Notes under the pieces: generated by a model | Database searches by the model: none | Seen by the model: the letters and a program-made list of their open reading frames with translations, nothing else | What the model was told of the DNA's origin: nothing | Part shown: positions 7,951-14,316 of the stretch, piece by piece | Layout of the letters: each line of letters starts with the position of its first letter | Numbering within the stretch: the stretch's first letter is position 1 | DNA from: an uncultured Bryobacteraceae bacterium | GTDB taxonomy: Bacteria > Acidobacteriota > Terriglobia > Bryobacterales > Bryobacteraceae | Assembly (NCBI GenBank): GCA_937920635.1 | Contig: CAKZUE010000010.1 | Coordinates: 1 to 43,483 of the forward strand | Direction of reading: 5' to 3' | Length of the DNA stretch: 43,483 bases | Program-made: the position numbers and the translations under genes

Positions 7951-8334
7951 ATGCAACACCCATCCGCTTCCGCTGGCGACGACCTGGGCAAGCTGTTCCG
8001 GCGGGAAAACATCCCCGCCTATCTGGCGGTGATGATCGCCTGGCTGTCTTGCTCAGCCGTGTCGGCGGCCGTTTTGAAAAGGATGCTCGCGCCGGCGTTG
8101 GCCTGGCCCGCAGCGCTTGTCTGGGCGGCGCTCACCGTCATGGCGGGCATGGCAGTCATGTTCGTCGCCAGCGCTATCAACGTCAGAAAAATGCGCGCCG
8201 GCTTCGAGCGGCTGGCGCGGGGCGAGCAGGACCCTGCGATTCCGCCCGTCTGGTGCCCCGTCCTGTCCATGGCGAGAGAGGCGGCCGTGCGCCTTCGCCG
8301 TTCGCTGCCCTCCCAGCCAGCGGAACCTCGCTAG
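7951..8334 (+). CDS. Small membrane protein with two TM segments
   Basis: The 127-residue protein (MQHPSASAGDDLGKLF start) has two hydrophobic helices, near residues 28-45 and 50-75, and a charged cytoplasmic C-terminal tail. This looks like the ATP synthase I/AtpZ type of small two-helix protein, but I see no specific motif. I prefer the ATG at 7951, preceded by AGAGGTG, over the in-frame ATG at 7921, which overlaps a likely -10 box. The gene stands alone, divergent from the DUF885 gene and convergent with the suf-like genes. Confidence 0.55.
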   Translation: MQHPSASAGDDLGKLFRRENIPAYLAVMIAWLSCSAVSAAVLKRMLAPALAWPAALVWAALTVMAGMAVMFVASAINVRKMRAGFERLARGEQDPAIPPVWCPVLSMAREAAVRLRRSLPSQPAEPR

Positions 8335-8363
8335 AACTCGCCGCGGACGCCAGCAACGCGCGG

Positions 8364-9344
8364 TCAACGCAGCAGCCCTTTGACGACGACGTCCACCGCC
8401 TCATCCTCGGACATGCCGCGCGCCATCAGCGTTTCCACCTGCTTCTTGTCGACGCTTCCGATCGCCGCTTCGTGGGTGAGCTTGGCGCGCTCGTCTACCA
8501 CGGTCAGCTTTGGAATGGCGACGGCGCGCGCCAACGGACCTTTGAGAATCTCGACGCAATCGACGTGTCCGCGCGCATGGGGCGCGTTGCCGACCGCTTC
8601 TCCGATCACCTCGCTCACGCACCGGTCCGCGGCCACCACGCGGCTCTTGGCCAGCCCGCGCGAGTTCTCGCCGTCCAGATACAGCGACTCGTTGATGGTG
8701 ATGCGGTCGTCCGATTTGCCGTAGATCCGGGCGTCCAGTTCGCACACCGCATCCTTTTGCAGGTGCGCCTGATAATCCAGCCGCAGAACTCCCACCGCGC
8801 CCTGCACCAGCTTGAAAAGGCTCTTGTAAGAGGCGCCCTCTTCAAGCTCAATGTGAGCCGTAGGCAGGACTTCCACGCCTCCTGCGGGGCCGTGATAATG
8901 GGTTTCCGCGTATTCCATGGCCGCCCCTTTCGCCACATGAATGCGGGCGTCCATGACATGTTTCACTCGAACCGCGTTTGGGAACGAGCAATGGGCGAGA
9001 AAGCTCACCCGCGCGCCTTCTCCGATGAAAAATTCCGCCTGGATTTCCTGGAGGCCTTCTTTCGGAAGCACGCCGAAACACAGATGAACGGGACCGGGCG
9101 CCTGCGTGCCTGGCTCCACGGTGATTCTGGCCCGCGCGCCCGTGGACGTCTCTTCGCCCTCGATGCGGACCCCGGGGATGCTGTGAGCGCGCAGAACCCG
9201 GTGATGGCTCACAACCAGGCTGGCGGCGCGGTCGTCCAGCAGCACCGCTGCGTCGCCGCCGCTGCTCGCATAAGAATTCGAAAGAATGGCGAATTCTGCC
9301 GATGAACCGGGCAGAATTTTCAGCTCAGCAATGGCGTCAGGCAT
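8364..9344 (-). CDS. Short SufB/SufD-type Fe-S cluster scaffold
   Basis: The 326-residue protein has the right-handed beta-helix core of SufB/SufD and its C-terminal signature: GHVDCVEILKGPLARAVAIPKL, then KLTHEAAIGSVDKKQVETLMARGMSEDEA. The Cys in HVDC and the His in THEA sit where SufB has its cluster-assembly Cys and conserved His. It is far shorter than canonical SufB (about 470 residues) and lacks the long N-terminal part, which fits the single-scaffold minimal systems (SmsB-like) described in archaea and deep-branching bacteria. Its start overlaps the stop of the SufC-like gene by eight bases, so the two are translationally coupled and likely form one complex. There is no SufS, SufU or second scaffold nearby. 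Confidence 0.85.
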   Translation of the reverse strand: MPDAIAELKILPGSSAEFAILSNSYASSGGDAAVLLDDRAASLVVSHHRVLRAHSIPGVRIEGEETSTGARARITVEPGTQAPGPVHLCFGVLPKEGLQEIQAEFFIGEGARVSFLAHCSFPNAVRVKHVMDARIHVAKGAAMEYAETHYHGPAGGVEVLPTAHIELEEGASYKSLFKLVQGAVGVLRLDYQAHLQKDAVCELDARIYGKSDDRITINESLYLDGENSRGLAKSRVVAADRCVSEVIGEAVGNAPHARGHVDCVEILKGPLARAVAIPKLTVVDERAKLTHEAAIGSVDKKQVETLMARGMSEDEAVDVVVKGLLR

Positions 9345-10077
9345 AATGGACCTCCTCGCGGATAGGAACGTTTACATGCTGGCATTCCTGGCAATGATTG
9401 CGGAAAAAGCGGGCGATTGCGGCAGGATCGCCGGTTTTCAAAATGGTGCCGCCGCAGAGCGACGACGACCGGTCGGCGATGGCGGCGACCTCTTCATGGT
9501 GGGTGATCAGCAGCACCGCGGACCCGTTGCGCGCGAAGGTCCGGATCACGTCGACAATGTTGCCGATGGAAAGCGCGTCGATGCCGGAGTCCGGTTCGTC
9601 GAGGATCACCAGCCGCGGCTGCATCGCCAGCACGGACGCCAGTTCCACCCTCCGCCGCTCTCCACCGCTCAGTGTCGCATCCACCGCCCGTTTCCAGTAC
9701 TTCTCCGGACTCAAGCCCACCTTCGCCAGGCATTCCTCGGGGCTGAGAGGCTGGCTCTTCGCGTTTCGTTGAGAGAGCCGCAAGTACTCGCCGACGGTCA
9801 GCCCCTCGAAGCGGGCAGGCTCCTGCCAGGCCAGCGTGATGCCCCGCCGCGCCCGCTCGGAAATGGGAAGCCGGGTGATGTCCTCGCCGTCGAAGACGAT
9901 CCGCCCGCCCGTCGGCTGATACCCGCTCAAGCCCATCAGCACCGCCGCCAGAGTGGACTTGCCCGTCCCGTTGGCGCCGAGAATGCTGTGAATTTCCGCC
10001 TCGTGGACGCGCAAATTCAGGTCATGAAGCACCGGCTTGCCGCCAAGAATCAATTGCAGATCGGTGACTTCGAGCAT
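9337..10077 (-). CDS. sufC: SufC-type ABC ATPase for Fe-S assembly
   Basis: The 246-residue ATPase shows Walker A GANGTGKS (34-41), Q-loop Q85, signature LSGGE (136-140), Walker B LVILDEPD (156-163) and a switch His (193/194). This pattern and its length match SufC, the soluble ATPase that drives the scaffold. The start at 10077 has AAAGGAG upstream with good spacing; the frame stays open further upstream, but without homology. The C-terminus carries HCQECQH (C229, C232), a CxxC-H element I do not expect in ordinary SufC and which may bind metal. It is coupled to the SufB-like gene by overlap and lies 125 bases downstream of the ZIP gene. Confidence 0.9.
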   Translation of the reverse strand: MLEVTDLQLILGGKPVLHDLNLRVHEAEIHSILGANGTGKSTLAAVLMGLSGYQPTGGRIVFDGEDITRLPISERARRGITLAWQEPARFEGLTVGEYLRLSQRNAKSQPLSPEECLAKVGLSPEKYWKRAVDATLSGGERRRVELASVLAMQPRLVILDEPDSGIDALSIGNIVDVIRTFARNGSAVLLITHHEEVAAIADRSSSLCGGTILKTGDPAAIARFFRNHCQECQHVNVPIREEVHYA

Positions 10078-10202
10078 GGCTGGACTCCTTTCTGAAATCC
10101 GTGACCGTCCTGCCTGGATCGCGCCGGCTGCGCGCCGGCACTGGCGCCGCATCCGGCAAACTGTCGTGGCCATTTGCCTCATCCGGAAGCATGAGCCGTC
10201 TC

Positions 10203-10949
10203 CTACCCGTGGCCGCCGGCGAGCAGTCGCGCCGCGCCGAGAATCCCCACGCCTGCCAGCATCAGCACAAATTGCGCCAGCGACTCCGCCGCCCGCCTGC
10301 GCTTGTGCAGTTCCGGAACCAGATCCGCCAGCGCGATGTAGACGAAGCCGCCCGCGGCGAAGGCGATCAGGGCGAATTGCAGGTCCTGCACATAGCGCGA
10401 AAAGAAATAGCCGGCCAGACCGCCCGCGACTGCCGTCACGGCAGTCAGCAGATTGAGCCAGATGGCGCGGCGCCGCGTGAAGCCGCCGTAGATCAGCACG
10501 GCGAACTCGCCCAGCTCCTGAGGGACTTCGTGGAGAACCACCACCGCGGTCGTGACCAGGCCCAGGGCCGGATCCACCAGGAAGCTGGCGGCGATGATCA
10601 GGCCATCCACGAAATTGTGGATGCTGTCGCCGGCGAGGTTCAGGTAAGTGAAAGTATGCACATCGCACTGAGCGTTGTGGCAGTGCCGCCAGCATAGCGC
10701 CTTCTCGAGCGCGAAAAACAGAACGATGCCCGAGACAACCAGAGCGAAGGAAGACTCTCCCTGCCTCGCCGCCGCCTCGGGAATCAGGTGAAAGAACGCT
10801 CCCCCCATCAGGCTCCCGGAAGCGAAGGCGATCAGATACGCGGCGAGCCTCTTCAGAGACTCTTCCCGCAGCACCAGAAACAGGGCGCCGCTGAGCGAGA
10901 CGAGGCTGACGGCCACGGTCGCGGCGACGACGCTGAACAGCACGGGCAT
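10203..10949 (-). CDS. ZIP family divalent metal transporter
   Basis: The 248-residue inner-membrane protein has about eight hydrophobic segments. It carries the ZIP metal-site motifs HNFVDG (H111, D115) in the fourth helix and HEVPQE (H140, E141, E145) in the fifth. ZIP proteins move Zn(II), Fe(II) or related ions into the cytoplasm. The loop before TM4 carries a possible metal-capture cluster, CWRHCHNAQCDVH (residues 87-99). It starts three bases after the methyltransferase stop, so the two are co-transcribed. Iron uptake feeding the downstream Fe-S assembly genes is an attractive inference, but zinc cannot be excluded. Confidence 0.9.
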   Translation of the reverse strand: MPVLFSVVAATVAVSLVSLSGALFLVLREESLKRLAAYLIAFASGSLMGGAFFHLIPEAAARQGESSFALVVSGIVLFFALEKALCWRHCHNAQCDVHTFTYLNLAGDSIHNFVDGLIIAASFLVDPALGLVTTAVVVLHEVPQELGEFAVLIYGGFTRRRAIWLNLLTAVTAVAGGLAGYFFSRYVQDLQFALIAFAAGGFVYIALADLVPELHKRRRAAESLAQFVLMLAGVGILGAARLLAGGHG

Positions 10950-10952
10950 GGG

Positions 10953-11645
10953 TCACCGCCTTTCTTCGCCGCCACCGGACACGCGCCCCGGCCGCGGCAA
11001 AGAAGCGCCCGGCTGCGCCGGCTCGCGCTTCTGCTTCACGAACACGCTCACGAAATCCTGGTCGTGCCGCTCCACAGATCCGCCGCCGGATCGCAGAATC
11101 CGGCTCAATTCCTCGAGCCGGCAAGGGTTCTCGTAATGGATTTCGCCCCGCTGGGCGTTCAGGGAGCGAATCGCCGCCAGCCCGCGCGGGTTCAGATCCG
11201 CCACCACGAGCCGCCCGCCCGGCTTGAGCACCCGTTCCATCTCCCGCACCGTGGCCGCGCAATCCGGCATATGGTGCATCGAATCGAAAGCGAAAACAGC
11301 ATCAAAACTGCCTGAGCGAAACGGGAGTTGCGCCGCATCGGCAACGGCCAGCCGAGACCGCCCGGCCACGGCCGCCCCCGCCCCCTGGAGCGACTCCCGG
11401 GCTCGGAGGACAACCGGAAACTGGATGTCCACGGAGGTCACAATCGCGCCGCTGCGGGCGATCGCCGCCGCCATCAACCCGCCGCCGGTGCCGACATCCA
11501 GCACCCGCAGCCCCGCGAGGGAACCCGCCAGCCGCAGGCATTCCGCGCGGGCGGCGAGCGTGTCGAAGCCGCAATTCTGTTTCAGCCACTCCGTATCGTT
11601 CTGAATGGGGATGGCGGTTGACGGCTTGAATTCCGCAGCGGGCAC
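10953..11645 (-). CDS. Class I SAM-dependent methyltransferase
   Basis: The 230-residue protein has motif I VLDVGTGGG (residues 48-56), an acidic residue at the end of strand 2 (SVDI), the post-motif DAAQLPF and the SFDAVFAFDSMHHM stretch typical of UbiE/Methyltransf_11 enzymes. The GTG at 11645 has a perfect AGGAGGTG ribosome site. It lacks the extra Cys residues of ArsM arsenite methyltransferases, so I would not call it ArsM despite the ArsR gene upstream. The substrate is unknown. It sits immediately upstream of the ZIP gene. The 249-base gap to the ferredoxin gene leaves open whether it shares that transcript. Confidence 0.85.
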   Translation of the reverse strand: MPAAEFKPSTAIPIQNDTEWLKQNCGFDTLAARAECLRLAGSLAGLRVLDVGTGGGLMAAAIARSGAIVTSVDIQFPVVLRARESLQGAGAAVAGRSRLAVADAAQLPFRSGSFDAVFAFDSMHHMPDCAATVREMERVLKPGGRLVVADLNPRGLAAIRSLNAQRGEIHYENPCRLEELSRILRSGGGSVERHDQDFVSVFVKQKREPAQPGASLPRPGRVSGGGEERR

Positions 11646-11894
11646 GGCCCACCTCCTGGGCGGCTGTGAGAGGCCGCTGCTGCTCCCTGCCAGTGACGGC
11701 CGGGATCGCGTGCGACGCGCGGTTCCGCAGCAGCCCCCCGGCTGCCAATTGCCCTTCTTCCGTTCCCCGCGGCGGGACCGGCACTCGCCGCGCGCGGGAA
11801 TTTTCCGGGGCTCAGAAGAGCCCCCGGATTGCGCCCCGCAAATGCCGGACGGATTTCCCGGCCGCGTGCGCTCGCCTGGCGATACCCGCCCCGC
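11646..11894 (-). other. Intra-cluster gap with a GC hairpin
   Basis: I see no gene here. CCGGGGCTC (11805-11813) pairs with GAGCCCCCGG (11818-11827), with one bulged C and an AGAA loop. No U-run follows on the minus strand, so termination is uncertain. The gap may hold a promoter for the methyltransferase/ZIP/suf genes, but no clear hexamers are visible. Confidence 0.4.
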
Positions 11895-12203
11895 CTACTG
11901 TACGACGGGCAGTCCTTGCCCTTGCTGCTGTGCCCGTTCCTCGGCGATCAGGCGCCGCAGCGTGGCCTTGAACTCCTCCATCGGCGGGAAGGAGATCGCC
12001 TCCGACGGGCAGATTGCGGCGCAGGCGTCGCAGCCGACCACGCAATTGTACGGACGCGCCACCACGGGGACGCCCAGCGCCTCGTCCCAGTCGAACACGT
12101 TGTTCTTGCAGAACTGAATGCACTCCTGGTCGTGGATGCATCGGTCCGCGTCGATCGTGGGATACCAGGGAATCTTCTCGCGCGGAACTCTCAGATTCGA
12201 CAT
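11895..12203 (-). CDS. Ferredoxin with seven cysteines and odd first motif
   Basis: The 102-residue protein has a C-terminal motif C54-x3-C58-x2-C61-x3-C65-P that supports a [4Fe-4S] site, and an N-terminal motif C22-x5-C28-x3-C32. That makes seven Cys rather than the eight of a 2[4Fe-4S] ferredoxin, and the first motif recalls seven-iron ferredoxins (Cx7Cx3C) with a shorter spacing. A [3Fe-4S] plus [4Fe-4S] pair, or a single cluster, is possible. Residues 78-102 form a helical tail. GAGGAG precedes the ATG. It lies ten bases after the HdrA-like gene and is probably its electron partner. Confidence 0.85.
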   Translation of the reverse strand: MSNLRVPREKIPWYPTIDADRCIHDQECIQFCKNNVFDWDEALGVPVVARPYNCVVGCDACAAICPSEAISFPPMEEFKATLRRLIAEERAQQQGQGLPVVQ

Positions 12204-12213
12204 GGCCGGCTCC

Positions 12214-12657
12214 TCACTGAGCGGTGCTTCCGGGCAGCTCCGAGCATTCGCACCCGGCCAGCAGTTCCTCGGGCGTCAATTCACGCCCGGCCTCCCGTTG
12301 CAGGAGTTCCTCCACCTTCGCTTTCACCCGCTCCAGCACGCCGTCGTTGTCCGTCATGCGGATGTCGACCGGAATAAAACGCTCCTGCGGGAACCCGGTC
12401 TGGCGCAGCACGCGGCGGAACAGCTTGTCCTGCGCCTGCGGCGCGCAGGCGGCGCTGATGACCCAGGTGTCGGCATCCGAATTTTTCAGAATGTCCGCCA
12501 ACACCTGATTGCCGCCCTGCCCGCAGGTTTGCGGGTGCAACGCCACGTAGGTGACGTCCAGCTCGCTCTCCACCTGGAACGGCAGGGTGTTGAAGTTGGT
12601 CTGTTTGAAGGAATCGCACAGGCCTTTGCAGTTGCACATCAGGACTTTGATCTTCAT
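12214..12657 (-). CDS. HdrA N-terminal-like cysteine protein
   Basis: The 147-residue protein resembles the N-terminal domain of heterodisulfide reductase subunit A. It has a first motif LMCNCKGLC (C8, C10, C14), then LHPQTCGQGG (C45), then WVISAACAPQAQDKLFRRVL (C71), which matches the AAC-P-x-x-x-x-x-L-F-R pattern of HdrA. C136 and C138 near the end are extra. There is no flavin domain, so it is a stand-alone version. A thiol/Fe-S electron-transfer or cluster-carrier role is inferred. Its ATG overlaps the arsR stop by four bases (ATGA), with AAGGAG upstream, so it is translationally coupled to the regulator and followed by the ferredoxin. Confidence 0.75.
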   Translation of the reverse strand: MKIKVLMCNCKGLCDSFKQTNFNTLPFQVESELDVTYVALHPQTCGQGGNQVLADILKNSDADTWVISAACAPQAQDKLFRRVLRQTGFPQERFIPVDIRMTDNDGVLERVKAKVEELLQREAGRELTPEELLAGCECSELPGSTAQ

Positions 12658-13034
12658 GATTTCGCTCCTTGCGATGCGATAACAGGGTTGGATTCCCTCT
12701 GCCCCTCTTCACCGGCGCGCCGCCAGTCTTCCAGCCGCGCCCGGTCGCGCCGGTACACTTCCTCGGTTTCCAGCAGCCCTCCCAGGCAAGACTTCAGGCA
12801 GTCGAACACAGGGTTGCCCTTTGCCATCGAGTACTGCACCCTCATGCCGAGCCTCCGGTCCGTGGCCAGCCCCGCGCTGCGCAGATAGGCCAGGTGCCTC
12901 GACAGCAGCGGTTGCGGCAAGTCCAGCAGGAACTCCAGTTCGCAGACGCAGAGGGGTTCCTCGAGCAGAAGATTCAGGATCCGTAGCCGGTTCGGCTCGG
13001 CGATGGCTTTCAGGACTCGGTGCAATGGCTCCAT
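12654..13034 (-). CDS. ArsR/SmtB family regulator (CVC type)
   Basis: The 126-residue winged-helix repressor carries the ArsR-type inducer site CVC (C29, C31) in helix alpha-3 followed by the recognition helix region LPQPLLSRHLAYLRSAGL. A further C79-x3-C83 pair near the C-terminal dimer helix could add ligands. CVC proteins normally respond to As(III) or Sb(III), but the downstream genes are Fe-S and metal-uptake functions, so another thiophilic signal or redox state is possible. It heads a minus-strand operon, and a GATATC-centred palindrome begins about ten bases upstream of its start. Confidence 0.9.
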   Translation of the reverse strand: MEPLHRVLKAIAEPNRLRILNLLLEEPLCVCELEFLLDLPQPLLSRHLAYLRSAGLATDRRLGMRVQYSMAKGNPVFDCLKSCLGGLLETEEVYRRDRARLEDWRRAGEEGQRESNPVIASQGAKS

Positions 13035-13044
13035 GTCTTAAAAG

Positions 13045-13096
13045 GGATATTCGGATATCCGTATAACAATGTGCCATGCTCAGCTCAGTTTGTCAA
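13045..13096 (-). promoter_or_regulatory. Promoter and palindromic operator of the first arsR operon
   Basis: On the minus strand TTGACA (13096-13091) is a perfect -35 box. The -10 is less clear (TGTTAT at 13068-13063 would give a 22-bp spacer). Between them and the ATG lies TATTCGGATATCCGTATA (13048-13065), a palindrome with a single mismatched pair and a perfect CGGATATCCG core. An overlapping repeat GGATAT-N4-ATATCC spans 13045-13060. The position just downstream of the promoter fits ArsR autorepression. Confidence 0.6.
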
Positions 13097-13428
13097 GACC
13101 CCTATGTCCTTTTTTCCGCATCCGGCGCCTTCGCCTCGATCCCCGCCCATGGATGCCCGACGGCCAGTGCCGCTGTGTCGGATTCCCGGACACCGCATGC
13201 ATGCCGCAACGCTACCACCGCAGACCCCTCCTGCGCGGCTCCGCGCACTCCGCCCTGCCGCGAGTCCCGTCTGGGTGCGGCGCCGGCGAAACAACCGCAA
13301 AAAGAGCCGTGACTGAAGGGCGCGAAGCGACCGGGGGGAGGGGTCCGCAGCCGCACCGGGGGACGCCGGCGGGGCCTTCAAGCAGCGCCGAAACGACTGT
13401 CTTGAAGTCCGCCCGCGGCACGGCCGAT
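13097..13428. other. Stretch with no supported gene
   Basis: Frames on both strands are low in complexity and rich in Arg, Pro and Ala, with no ribosome site or domain. It separates the arsR-led minus-strand cluster from the tRNA gene. Confidence 0.5.
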
Positions 13429-13458
13429 TTGCCGGGAGCGGTTCCATCCGCTTACAAT
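13429..13458 (+). promoter_or_regulatory. Promoter of tRNA-Pro
   Basis: TTGCCG (13429-13434) and TACAAT (13453-13458) are spaced by 18 bp and end 11 bases before the mature tRNA 5' end. Confidence 0.6.
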
Positions 13459-13469
13459 GGGACTTGGCT

Positions 13470-13547
13470 CGGGGCGTGGCTCAGCCTGGTTAGAGCGCCT
13501 GGTTCGGGACCAGGAGGTCGGTGGTTCAAATCCACTCGCCCCGACCA
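13470..13547 (+). tRNA. tRNA-Pro (anticodon CGG)
   Basis: The acceptor arms CGGGGCG (13470-13476) and CGCCCCG (13537-13543) pair perfectly, with the C1:G72 pair typical of bacterial tRNA-Pro. The anticodon stem CCTGG/CCAGG encloses the loop TTCGGGA, giving anticodon CGG, which reads codon CCG. The T-arm holds GGTTCAAATCC. CCA is encoded (13545-13547). No integrase or duplicated tRNA 3' end was noticed nearby. Confidence 0.97.
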
Positions 13548-13771
13548 ATCCTCCCTACCTCCCTTCTGCACCGTTCTCCGGCTGCCCGCCGGGAGCAGCG
13601 ACCTGCGCAATCCCTTCCCATGCTCCATCGCGCCCCGTCCGCCGCGGCGCGCCGCCGGAGGGATGAATCGCCGGGGGCTGCCGCTTCATCTATACGCCTT
13701 GGTGTCATGGCGCGGGCCGCTTCCCGGCGTATTCTGAGTACCAGCGGTCCTGCCACGCGGAGCCGCTTCCG

Positions 13772-14233
13772 GTGTCCGACCTGAAAACAGCAACGGGCCA
13801 GAATGTTTTCCTCTCCGGCGGCGCCCTTGCGGCGCCGCTGCGGCGCTGCGCATCTGTTTGGCTGATCCTGCTGGCGCTGCTGCTTCAGGCGCCCGGAGCA
13901 GCCGCTCTCACGCTTCGGCTGCCGGCAGGCGCCGTGTCCTGTTCCATGAGCTGCTGCCGGCGCAGCGGCGAATGCTGCTGCCGGAAGGCCCAGCCCCACC
14001 GGCCGGCCGACTCGCCGGCGTTGTCGGCCCGCGCGGGCTGCTCCGGCCACTGCCGCATGGCAGCCCTGACAGCGGGTCCCACATTCCAGCTTCCTCAGCC
14101 CCGCCGGCGCGTTGCTGCCGGCGTGTCGGCGGAACAGATCCATCCGATCCTCCGCCAGCCCGCCCTGGCACAGCCCATGCGCGGCGGCATCCCCTCCCGT
14201 TCGCCCCCCTTTTGCGTTTCGCCCCACTCGTAA
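13772..14233 (+). CDS. Cys-rich exported protein, possible copper/metal binder
   Basis: The 153-residue protein has a hydrophobic segment at residues 28-47 (signal or anchor), then a Cys cluster: CSMSCCRRSGECCCRK (C57, C61, C62, C68-70) and CSGHCRM (C90, C94, with H93 and M96). The rest is Pro- and Arg-rich. I do not recognise a family. The mixture of Cys, Met and His after an export signal, 83 bases upstream of a copper-type TonB receptor on the same strand, suggests periplasmic or cell-surface copper binding. The start is a GTG at 13772 with GGAG about nine bases upstream. The 224 bases before it, back to the tRNA, show nothing else. Confidence 0.55.
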   Translation: MSDLKTATGQNVFLSGGALAAPLRRCASVWLILLALLLQAPGAAALTLRLPAGAVSCSMSCCRRSGECCCRKAQPHRPADSPALSARAGCSGHCRMAALTAGPTFQLPQPRRRVAAGVSAEQIHPILRQPALAQPMRGGIPSRSPPFCVSPHS

Positions 14234-14316
14234 GCGGACCCTCGCGCCTGCGCGGCTGATGTGTGCGCGCTTAACACGCACCGATTCGAGAAAAATTCGT
14301 ACATCTGGAGGCGAAA

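Noticed and set aside
10953-11645. Calling the methyltransferase ArsM because of the nearby arsR
   Set aside because: It lacks the conserved Cys residues used by ArsM to bind As(III) and looks like a generic UbiE/Methyltransf_11 enzyme.
11605-12117. A plus-strand frame of 170 codons over the gap and ferredoxin gene
   Set aside because: It is the antisense of a clear ferredoxin, has no ribosome site, and is low in complexity.
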